DNA of 64,000 bases from UBA5070 sp035352895 (lineage in GTDB: Bacteria > Fibrobacterota > Fibrobacteria > UBA5070). The notes below the pieces were generated by a model. The model was given only the letters and a program-made list of their open reading frames with translations. It did not search any database and had not been told where the DNA came from. Position numbers and translations under genes: made by a program. The stretch spans positions 43,156 to 107,155 of the forward strand of contig DAOPYN010000008.1 of the NCBI GenBank assembly GCA_035352895.1, given 5' to 3'. Shown here one piece after another: positions 26,601 through 37,300 of the stretch; within the stretch, counting starts at the first letter, position 1, and the number at the start of each line of letters is the position of its first letter.

Positions 26601-29600
26601 CAGGGATCCGCACGGTGTCCTGGATCAGGTCGCGCAGGGAATAATCCACTCCCTGCTGGGCCGTGGAAGCGCCGGACACCGAAACCACCACGGAAAGGTC
26701 GATCGAGGCGGGACGATCCAGCACGATCCGCACGGGAACGTCGCCTGCCTTGTCCTCCACCACCGAGGTGTCGGCCTTGCCGAACCCGATCCGAGGCGGC
26801 TCGCCGCCGTCGCGGACCCAGGCGATGCCTTCCCGGTCGCGGGCGGACAAAAGCCCCTGACGCACGGAATCCAGCACCACCTTGAAGGTCTCCATCGGCT
26901 CCCAGACGGAATCCACCAGGACCGGGATCTCGATGTTCAGAAGACGCTGCCCCGGCACGAACAGCAGGGTTCCGGAGGCGGCGGTGTAGTCCTTGGTGGT
27001 GGCCCTGGCCGTGGAATCCTGCGTGCGCCAGTACACCCACACCGAGTCCTTGGTCGGGCTGGTGAGCCTCACCGGGAAACGGGCCACGCCTCCCTCGGAG
27101 ACGGTATCGGCGTTTCCGATCACCACCGGAGGCTCGTCGCCGTCGTCCAGGAGGGTGGCGTTGCCGACCGGATCCAGGATGTTGGCGGTCTTGGCGGAGT
27201 CCAGGATCATGCGGAAGGTTTCCGGAATCCGCTCGGAGATCTTGTCGTTGAGGATCCGCACCCCGAAGGAATCCACCCGCGACATGGCGGGAAACAGGAT
27301 GGATCCGGCAGTATCCACGTAGCGCAGGCCCGGCGTGGCGCTTCCGGCCTGTGTGTGCAACCACACCCGCACCGGCTGGGCCGGGTAGTAGTTCAGCCGC
27401 ACCACGAAGTGGATGGTGGTGTCCTTCTCCTCGATGGGGGCCAGCGAAAAGATGGAAACGCCAGGCAGACCCTGGAGGTCCACGATGGTGCCGGTGGCNN
27501 NNNNNNNNCGGAGGGTAGGGCGTCCACCAGTGAGGAGAGCTTCACCTGGTAGGTCTCGTCCCCTTCGCCGGCGACGGAGTCGGCCCGGACGGACACCCGC
27601 ACCAGGGTATCCACCGCACCGATGGGCAGGGTGATGCCGCCGCTGGCCGCGTCGTAGTCGGAACCCGCCTTGGCGCTGCCGTCGCGGGTGGCCCACTGGA
27701 ACGAAATGGCCTTTCCGGAGGGGCGGTCCAGACGGATCCGCAGGGTGGCCGGTGTGGTGCCGGTGGCGGGTTCGGTGGTCCGCGTCCCGTAGACGTGGAT
27801 TCCCGGAGCGGTGTCGTTGTCCGTGATGGTGCCCACCCCGATGGAATCGGCGAGGCTCGCGTCCAACGGCGAGGAGAGGCGGACATCCAGCGTCTCGTCC
27901 GGTTCGTCCAGGCTGTCGCCCACCACGGGGATGGAGACCAGCAACACGGAATCGCCCGACGAGAACAGGAGCGTACCCTGCGAGGGGAAATAGTCCAAGT
28001 TCCCCTTGGCGCTGCCGTCCTGGGTGCGCCATTCCACGGAAGCTGGTACGTGCGAGATCGCCGAAAGCACCACCTTCATGCGCAGCGAATCCACCGCGCC
28101 CCATGCGGCGGGCTCCACCACGGATCCGTCCAGGACGGAAACCGTCGGAGGTAGGTCGTCGTCCAGGAGCGAGGCCAGGCCGGTCGAATCCTGGATGTTG
28201 GCGGAATCCGCCTCCACGAGCTTCACCGTGAAGGACTCGGTGTCCGGCTCGTTGAAACGGTCGTCCAGGATCCGGATGTTCAGATCGTAGCTGGTTTTGG
28301 TCGGTGGGATGGCGATGGTGACGGAGGAGTCCACGTAGTCCTCGCCGGGAGTCGCCGTCCCCGCCGCAGTCCGAATCTTGACGTGGATGGTGTCGGATCG
28401 CGGGAACTGCAAGCGCAGGTGGAAGGTGATGGTGGAATCGGCCTCCACCACCGGGGCCACGGAATCGATGTAGAGCGCCGGCAGGCCGTTGTCGTCCAGA
28501 AGGGTCGCCACGCCCACGGTGTCGCTACGCCCCAGTTCCACGTTGGCGACAGGAGAAAGGATCAGGCTGAAGGACTCGGTGGGCTCGCCGAAGTTGTCCG
28601 CCTTCACCGTGACGGGAATGGCCACCGATCTCGCCCCCGCGGGAATGGTCACGTCGCCGGATCCGGACACGAAGTCGTAGGTGTCGCTTCCCAAGGCGCC
28701 GGTGGACTTGGCGGTGCTGTCGCGGGTGGCCCAGTGGATGGTCACATCCTTGCCGCTGGGACGCTCCAAAGTTGCCACGAAGTTGGCGCGCACATCGATC
28801 AGATGGCCTTCCCGCACCACCGGATCGTTGATCTTCAGGGCCGGTGCGGTGTCGTTGTCGGTGATGCCCCCGATGCCCACCGGATCTCCCAGCAACGCGT
28901 TGCTGGGATTGGAAAGCACCACCTTGAAGTATTCCGTGTATTCGTCCAGGGTATCGCCCAACACATTGACGGAAACAGTCTTGGAGGTCTGGCCGGGAGC
29001 GAAGGTCAGGGTCCCGTTGGCCGAGGCGTAGTCCTTTTCCGCGAACTTGGCGGTGGAATCCACCGTGCGCCAAGCCACCGTGACGGTCCGTCCGGACGGC
29101 GCGTCCAACCGCACGGTGAAGGTCGCACCCGTGGCTGCGCCTTGGGCGGCGGGTTCCAGAACCGAGGTGTCGTTCACCGAGATCGAAGGCGGCGGATCGT
29201 TGTCGAGGATGCCGGCCAGGCCGATGGAATCCTGGATGTCGGCCAAGGATGGATCCACCACCCCATGGATCCGCATCTGGAAGGTCTCCAGGGAGTCCTC
29301 GTCAAGGAGGTCGGCCAGGATCCGCGCAGGCAGTGGCACTCCGGAGGTCATGGCGGGAATGGTCAGGATGCCGGAGGTGTCCTTGAAATCCTGGTTGTCG
29401 GTGGCCGTTCCGGCGACGGTGGCGAAGCCGACCTGGACGGGAAGGGCGCTCACCTGGGATAGGCGTACCCAGAAGCGGATGGTGGTGTCGGACTCGTCCA
29501 CCGGTGCGATGGAATCGATGACCAGGACCGGCTTGGGATTCTGGTCGACGATCCACGCGTCGGCGGTGGTATCCAGGGCAGCGGCGTCCTGGATGGACAG

Positions 29601-32600
29601 CAACACCGCCCGGTAGGCCTCCGTGCGTTCGTTGGCCACGGTATCCAGGTAGGTGGGGACCTGGATGGACTTGCTGCCTTCGTTGGCCAAGAACACCAGG
29701 TTGGTGTCCAGACCACGGTAGTCGGCTCCGGCCTTGGCCGTACCGTCGCGGGTGACCACGCGCACCCGCACGGGGATTTCCGAGGGGCGATCCAGACGCA
29801 CGGTGAACACCGATCTCGCGCCTTCGACCACCGTTCCCCCGTCGTCGATGCGGATGCCGGGAGGCTGATCGCCGTCAAAGATGGTTCCCGTGGCCCGGTC
29901 GCGGTCGATCGTGGCGTCGGTCGCCAGTCCCAGCTGGAGGTAGAAGTCCTCCGTCCGTTCGTAGGTGGTGTCGCCGTAGACGGGAATCAGGAGGGTCTTG
30001 GAAGTTTCGCCAGGAGCGAACACCACCACCGATCCCGAGTCGAAGTTCCGGTAGTCGCCCTTGGCCAACGCGAAGGAATCCGTACCGCGGGCCGAGTGGG
30101 CCAGGGTCTGCCATTCCAGGCGGACCGGCAGACCGGATGGAGTATCCAGGTTCACCACGAAGGCCATCTGGGCCACCGCGGCGTAGACCGAAGGCTCCTG
30201 CACGGAGGTGTCCCTGACAGTCACGCGGGGAAGGGCGTCGTCGTTGAGGATCCAACCCGTGTCCCTGAGGATGTTGCCCGACACGGCGATGTTGCGGAGC
30301 GAATCGATGACCAGAAGGAAGGATTCGCCGCGTTCGAAACGGGTGTCGCCACGCACCTGGACGGAAAAGGTCCGCTCCACGGTTCCGGCGGCCAGCGTGT
30401 CCCAGCGCCCCGACTGTCCGTTGTAGTCGTTGTCGGAGACGAGGGCCGTGCCTCCCTGGGTGCGCCACCAGATGGACACCGGCATGTCCGGGGAACTGGC
30501 CGCGGAAAGCGCCACACCGGTGGCGGAATCCAGGAGCCGGACCTTGAAGGTGAGCGGATGCGTGCCCGCATTTCCCTCCACCACGGAGGAATCCACCGAC
30601 AAGGACACCCGAGGACGCGCATCGTCGTTCAGGATGGTGCCGGTGGCGTTCACCACCGCGGAAGAATTGGATCCGGAAACGGGCGTGAAGGAGACTCCGA
30701 ACGTCTCGTCCGGCTCCAACCGCTGATCCCCCACCACCTGCACCAGGACTGTATCCGCGGTGCTTCCGGCGGCGATGGTCCGGGTGGTGGCTCCCACGGC
30801 CAAATAATCCGTGCCCGCCGTGGCGGTTCCGGTGCCGGTGGTGGCCCAGGAATAGGTGAAGGGAAGACCGGAAGGTTTGTCCAGCTTCAACACGAAGGAG
30901 AAGGCCTTGGTACCCGCGTTGCCTTCGGTGGCTTGGGGTGCATCCACACCCAGGATGACCGGAGCGACGTCACCATCCAGGATACCGCCCAATGCACGGG
31001 TCTGGCTCCTGGCCTTGTCGTACCCGGAAGCCCGGGAATCCGCATGGTCGATCAATCCCTTGAGGAAACGGGGGCTGGGCTGGTAGAGATCGTTTCCGAT
31101 CACCCTCACGCTGTCCACGATGCTGGAGGATCCCGCGGGAATGGTGAGCACGTTCTTGACCACGGCGACGTAATGGCCCAAGGCCACGGTTGCGGTGGAA
31201 TCCTGGGTGCTCCAGACGGCCACCACCGGATCGCGGCTGGTGGTGGGAGCGTCCAGACTGTCCACCAGGGCGAGCTTCATGTGGATGTAGCTGGATTGCC
31301 CCTGTCCCATTTCCTGGACCGTGTCGGCGATCCACTTCAGGCGGGGGGCCCCCACGGCGGTGAGGATGGTCCCCACGCCCTCGGGCTTCTTTGCGGTCGC
31401 CGCGGCGCTGAAATCGAGGCCATCGATGTCCGTGGTGACCACGCGGAACTGCAACGGATCGGCGTGGAACTGGACGGACCCGAGCACCGTCACCTGCAGA
31501 TACATAACGGAATCCGTCAAGGCGCGGAAGCGGACCGAACCGGCTCCGGTGGAGTCGTAATCCGTTCCCGGCAGCGCCGTGGAGCGTTGGGTGCTCCAGG
31601 AGAAGACCGCATCGGCACCGGAAATGGTGGGTTTGGCGGTGACCCGATCCACAAGCCGGACCTTGAAACGGTACACGACGGAACCGGAGGTGGGACGACG
31701 CTGGGTCACGTTCTCCACGATCAGGGTCGGGGCGGGGTTGGTGTTGGTGATGGACACCGTTCCGGCGACGGGGGCGGTGGCGCCATAGGTGGGTGTGAGC
31801 CTCACCTGGAATCGCTCGGTCTTCTCGAAGATCGTATCGTTGAGCACCTGGACGAACGGCAGGGTCAGTCCGGTGGAACCGGCGGTGATGCAGGCATGGC
31901 CGGATTTCTTGGTGTAGTCCAGGCCGGTGGTGGCGCTGTCCGGAGCGGCAACCGCCTGGGTGGTCCAATCGAAGCAGGCGGAATCGCCGCTTCTGCCCAC
32001 GCCGCCCAGCCAAACGCGCAAGGTCGCCCGACCGCCTTCGGCGACGGTGGTGTCGTTGATCCGCAGATCGGGCATCGGATCGCCGCTCAGGATGGACACC
32101 GTGTCGTGGGCCAAGGCGGGATCCACGGTGACGTCGGCGATGGAAGGAACTCCCAGCTCCACGGCGAAGCGTTCGGTGGGCTCCCAAAGGCCATCGGCGA
32201 CGGCGCTCACCAGGATGGACGCGGTATCGGAGTAGGCTGCGAACACCAGGTTCTTGGGAGACGGAGTCAGGACGTAGTCCGCGCCTTCCGTGGCACCGAA
32301 GGCGGCGGAAGTGACCACCGAGTAGGGCACCGTCAGGGCCGATCCGATCCGGAAGGTCATCCTGGCCAGCAGTGCCACCTGGTTTCCTTCCTGCACCGAG
32401 GCCGTGGTCTTGTCGAAGAAGACCACGGGCGGAGGATCATTGTCGAGGATGGTCACATCCGTGAGCAACTGCTTCAAGGTGGTGTCGGGTTTGCCGTCGG
32501 AACCGGCGAAGCTCGCTCCCTGCAGGTTGCGCAGCACGATCCGGAACCGTTCCGCACCTTCGTAGACCACGTCGTCGATGATGGTCAGACGAACCGTCGC

Positions 32601-34064
32601 GGACAGTTGCCTCACGGGGATGGTCACGTGTTCGGAGGCGACCTTCACGAAATCGGCGCCTTCGGTGGCGGGATTGGCCACCACACCGCCCGGATACGCC
32701 TCGATGTCGTAATCCAGGCTCACCGGGTAAGGGCTCTCGTGATCGATGTTCACCGTGATGCTGGTGTCGCGGCAGGCGGTTCCCAGACGGGACTGGCAAG
32801 CCGATTCCGTGGCCTCGCGGATGGAGAAGGAATTCATCGCGGCGATCTTCACCACCGGATCGATCGGGTTGAAGGGAATGTATTTGCCCTTTGTGAATTC
32901 CCAACCCTGATCGCCCAAGAGGGTATCAGCGAAGACCTGACCAAAGAGTTGGAACTGCTGGCTCAGGCGTGCGCTGTTGCGAGGAACGGAAACCGTGGCC
33001 CAAATGGGGGAATCGCGGGGGAACACCAACGGCCCCTGACTGACCAACATCACCGTCCCGCCGAACGAGCATGTGGAGGTCTCCACTGTGTCGCAGACCT
33101 CGATCTTGCCCTTGTTGGCGCCGAAATCGAAAGCGCTGGCCGGCCCAACGAACACCTTGCCGGTCTGTGTGGGATTGAATCCCTTCTGCAGGTAGATCAC
33201 GGTCCGCTTCTTGTGGGGCTGGGCGGCCACCAGGTAAGGCTGGTTTCCGCGGAAATCCCGGAAGTAGTAGACCCCCTCCCCGATCAACACGTGCGCCTGG
33301 TTCATGCCAACGATGTCGCCGAAGTAGTTGGGATTGCCTGCACGGTCCGTCGCGCGCAGCGTGTCCCCATTGCAATAGTCGTCGGGATTGAACCCCTGGA
33401 CGGTCATGGCCGAGCGGCAATCGAACTGGTTGTTCTTCACGAAGATGCTGTTGCTGAACGACATGTCCACGTTCGGAAGGTTCGCGGGAGGCGCGTACCC
33501 CGGAGGCGGATTGTATCCGGGAAGCTGGTAGTCTTCCAACTCCAGGACCTTCGCCGTGGGCGCCGGATAGGAATTCACGTATCCCTGGATCGAATTGTTG
33601 AACAGGTTGTACCAAGCGGCGGAGTTCTTGGCGGGCAAGCCGGAAAACGTCCCACCCACGTAGGCCTGGTCCGTGATGTGGCCGGTGGTCGCCATCCCGT
33701 TGGCGAAGTTGGCATCCGCCTTCACCAGGAGTGCCATGTGGTCGTGTTCGCCATTGAATTGGGACTTTCCCGCATTGTAGAGGGTGCCAGTCCGCAATCC
33801 GTTCTTGAACAAGACGCCGTCGGCTAGGATTTCCGTCTTCTTTCCCGTCCCGAAGAGACCGATCCCATCGGAAATGCCGTTGGGCTGGTCAATCTTGATG
33901 TAATCCGAGGCGTATCCGGAGTAGTAGTTCAAGGAGGAGTCGACGACGAAGTACTCCACTCCCGGAGCCGCCTGCACACCAACCGCGGCAAAGCCGAGAC
34001 TCGCCAGCCCCACCACCTTCGACAGAAAGTGCGACTTGCGGTGCTGGCTGGATCGGTGACTCAT
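23611..34064 (-). CDS. Giant secreted Calx-beta repeat protein, copy B (about 3480 aa, interrupted by an assembly gap)
   Basis: A run of 10 Ns (27499-27508) breaks the frame, so it appears as two open frames that are best read as one gene. The N-terminal part has an SD (AGGGGAG), a signal peptide (VVGLASLGFAAVGVQAAP) and the same N-module landmarks as copies A and C (GGTVMLVSQGP, WATVSVPRNS, QLFGQVFAD). About twenty Calx-beta repeats can be counted; the gap falls inside the fifteenth. Its first half ends at a typical strand and the second half resumes at ATGTIVD, just before a new repeat. The C-module has DTDGDGRIDAVVVDLD and ends with FYIYDQLGTYVTSRD and GVYVWRIVSWVN. No internal stop or restart other than the gap is seen. 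Probable surface-exposed or released filament. Confidence 0.85.
27499..27508. other. Assembly gap (10 Ns) inside a repeat-coding region
   Basis: Ten undetermined bases in the fifteenth Calx-beta repeat of the gene at 23611-34064. Ten is probably a placeholder, as the frames on either side do not match across it. Repeats may have been collapsed here, so the true gene may be longer. Confidence 0.95.
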
Positions 34065-34189
34065 GCGCAAGCGTCTCCCCTGATAATCTGGCCAACCATT
34101 TAGAAAATCTCCCACACCAGAGGGAACTTTGGCAGGATTGCTTCGGGGACCACCCGAATTCCGTTCCCCCCTGGAGTACATCGGACCTT

Positions 34190-34218
34190 GGAACAATGAA
34201 TGCTGGCCCTAGGCCAGC
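34190..34218 (-). terminator. Likely intrinsic terminator after giant gene A
   Basis: A perfect 7-bp stem (GCTGGCC/GGCCAGC, loop CTA, 34202-34218) lies 111 nt past the stop at 34330. On the minus strand it is followed by ATTCATTGTTCC, a moderately T-rich tail. It would separate gene A from gene B transcriptionally. The stem is short, so this is a moderate call. Confidence 0.45.
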
Positions 34219-34329
34219 CCATCCATTCTAGTGTACTCGAGACTTGCGAGTGTTGCCACGAATTCGTTTCGCAAACCAACCTGAACGCTAGTCCAGAACG
34301 GAATAATCCCCAGCGGAAACCCTCCTCGA

Positions 34330-37300
34330 CTAGAAGAATCCGTCGTGCCCCTCCACCCGAACGCCCACCTTGTAGAGGCTGTTCTCGATGGCAGGCTGCA
34401 TCCTGCCAGGAATCTTCACGTAGGAAACGATTCTCCAGATGTACACTCCAGTGCCCACCACGCTCCCGTCCGTGGTCCGGTGGTTCCACTGCAAGGAGAT
34501 CTTCAAGCGATCCAGCTGGTCGCCGGAGAGAGCGTCAAGATCGGCCTGGGTGATGTCCACCTGACGCGAAACCACATAGGTGCCGGCGTTGTCGTAGAGG
34601 TAGATGATCATCCGCACCGGCTGGTTGATGTTGATGGTGGGCCCGTTGCAGTAGCGATCCTCGCGGCAGATGCTGCGCACGGCGGGATCGTCGTCGGACA
34701 GATATCCGCGCTCCGGATCCCAGTACTGGAGCTTTTCTCCGCCCCCGCGGGTGGCCTTGATCAGGATGCCCCCCGGGCCCACGCGATCGCGCTCGCCCGC
34801 ATCGATCCGCGGGATGTCGTAGGGAGGCTTCACGGTGACGAAAGGAGGACGTGGCGCCCCTTGGACGATGGTCTTCCAGACCACCTCGCTGGGAACGACC
34901 TGATTGCCCGCCGTATCCGAAACCCCCTCCAAGAAGCGCATCGGATCACCAGGCCGGATGGAGCCGGAGGCTCCCGGTGGTACCAGGAACATGTAGCGAC
35001 CATCACCCGATTTCAGCAACAAAGTGGCCGGTACCGTCGCCCAGATCCGCAGGGAGTCGGCGCATTTCGTGGTTCCCAGCGGGCACATGGCCACCTGTAG
35101 CCACGCCTTGCCGTCGGCCAATCGGATCGGTTCGGAGGGAGAGACCAGCAAGGTGTCCTGGACTCCATATCGCTCGGTGCGATGGATCACCGCTTCCAGG
35201 ATCACCGGCGCCACGCTGTCCACGATCGGGAAGGTGTCGGCGTACGCGGTGTCCCTCCAATCCTCCCAGAGGATGCCCTTGAGGTTGGAGAAACCTGTGG
35301 CCCCGAACCGGAAGGGCTCCTGGATGCGGATCACGAATCGGGTCTCGTCCCAGGAATCCCCGAATTCCGGGAAGGGCTTGGTGGAATCGGGCTTTTGGTC
35401 GTGGCGCTCCTCGGGAGGCAATCCGAAATCGAAACGCGGAACGATGTCGGAATTCCACGCATCCGACAACTGGACCACCAGGGTCTCGATCCTTCCGTCT
35501 CCGTCGCGATCGTAGTAGACCCCGCGGATCGGCTTGGGCAAGCGCAGCACGAGATCGATCCAACCGGTGTCGACCACGCAATGGCCCACCGAGTCACAGA
35601 AGCTCACCTGGGTGGGATGCAGGCCTTCCGTGCGGAAATCGGTGGCTGCGAAGTGGGTGTCCACCTCCACCCGCCAGGATTTGCCATCCGAATTCAGGAT
35701 GGAATCGCGGGTCCAGTACCAGATCGTGTCCTTGCCGTAGCGGGTCTTGGCCAAATCCCCCCACCAGGTGGTGTCCACCCTGCGGTCGTGGGGATTCCTG
35801 CCGGTGATCTTGAACACCTGGATGCTGGGCGGGGTGAGGTCAACCCAGATGCAGTTCGTGTCGCCGAACACCCGATCGAAGCGGTCCACCACATGACGCT
35901 CCACGCAGTGCCAGCCATCCCGCTTGAACGTGGTGTCCTTCTTGGGCTGTTCCACGCCGTTGATGGTCCAGATGATGGTGTGAACGGAATCCTTGGTGTG
36001 CAGACCGTCCGGGGGGGTCCGGATCACGATGACGGGGATGGAGTCGTCGTCGAGGATGGTGAGTGTCCAACGGTCGCGGCTTCCGGCAACCGCCCACTGG
36101 AGCGGTACCAAACCGAACGCGGCGATCTCGTCGGGTTCGATCTTGGAATCGGCGACCACGGCCACCGGCCAGTTCCAGGAACGGTTGCCCGCAGGCACCA
36201 CGAACGAATCGGTCTCGGCATTGAAATCCTCGCCGGCCTTGGCGGTGGACGTCCCCTGCAGGGGGAAGCGGATCGCGATGGGGATGGAAGCGGGCTGGGA
36301 CAGACGGATGCCCACCTTCACGGTTCCCGCCACGTCCTCCCGGACGGCGGTATCCGGCGTGGTGAATTCCAGGGTCAGGGCCTTGGGTTCGCGGATCCAG
36401 GCGTGGGCATTGGTATCCACATCCACGGTGCCATAGGGAGCGATCACCGAATCCAAGCGGACCACGAAGTACTCCGGCGGCTCCCAGAGGGAATCCGTGG
36501 TCATGCGGACAGGAAGAGGAAGACTGCGCGATCCGGCCGGGAGGGTGGGAGCGCCGGAGGTGTCCGCGTAGCGCCAGCCGGACTTGGCGGTGCCATCGAC
36601 CGTCCGCCAATCCAGACGGATGGGGTGGGCCGGAATCCAATCGGTGCGCAGCTGCAGATGCAAGAGGGAATCGGCCTCGGCGACCGGTGCCAGGCTGTCG
36701 ATCCAGACCCGGATCCGGTCCTGGGCGTCGTCGATGGAGACCGTGCCCGAGAAGTTCCCGGCCACCGCATCCACCACGTTGGAAAGCTGGATCTGGAAGG
36801 TTTCACGACCTTCGCCGCCAAGCGAATCGGAAAGGATGTCCACCGGAACGATCGTGTCGGAAAGCCCCGCGCGGAACCGGAAGGAGCCGCCATTGGCGGT
36901 GTAGTCCAGGCCAGCCTTGGCGGAACCATCCACCGCCTTCCAGTCGAACACGGTCACCAGACCGCTTGGACGCGACAGATGCAGACGGACCGCAGCCGCA
37001 AGAGTCCCGGTGGCCGGTTCCTTGAAGAGGGTGTCCACCACCGAAAGACGCGGTGCGGAATCGCCGTCCAGCACGGTGGCGGTGCCCAGGGAATCCAGGA
37101 TCAGGCACTCCAGGAGGGAGTCGATCTTGAGGGAGAAATACTCGGTGCGCTCGTAGAGGGTGTCGCCGAACACGGGGATGCGTACCAGGATCTGGGCGGT
37201 GTCGGCCGGAATGGCCACATGGGCGGTCCCGCTGCGGTAATCGCCCCGGACGGAAGCGAAGTCGGCGGTGCCCAGCGCGGTGGAATCGCGAGTGCTCCAG

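Noticed and set aside
27393..28104. Two separate giant genes meeting at the N gap
   Set aside because: Neither has its own start or end there; the frame switch coincides with the placeholder gap.
30096..33827. A 1243-aa + strand open frame opposite giant gene B
   Set aside because: Shadow of the repeat-coding strand; low complexity and no start context.
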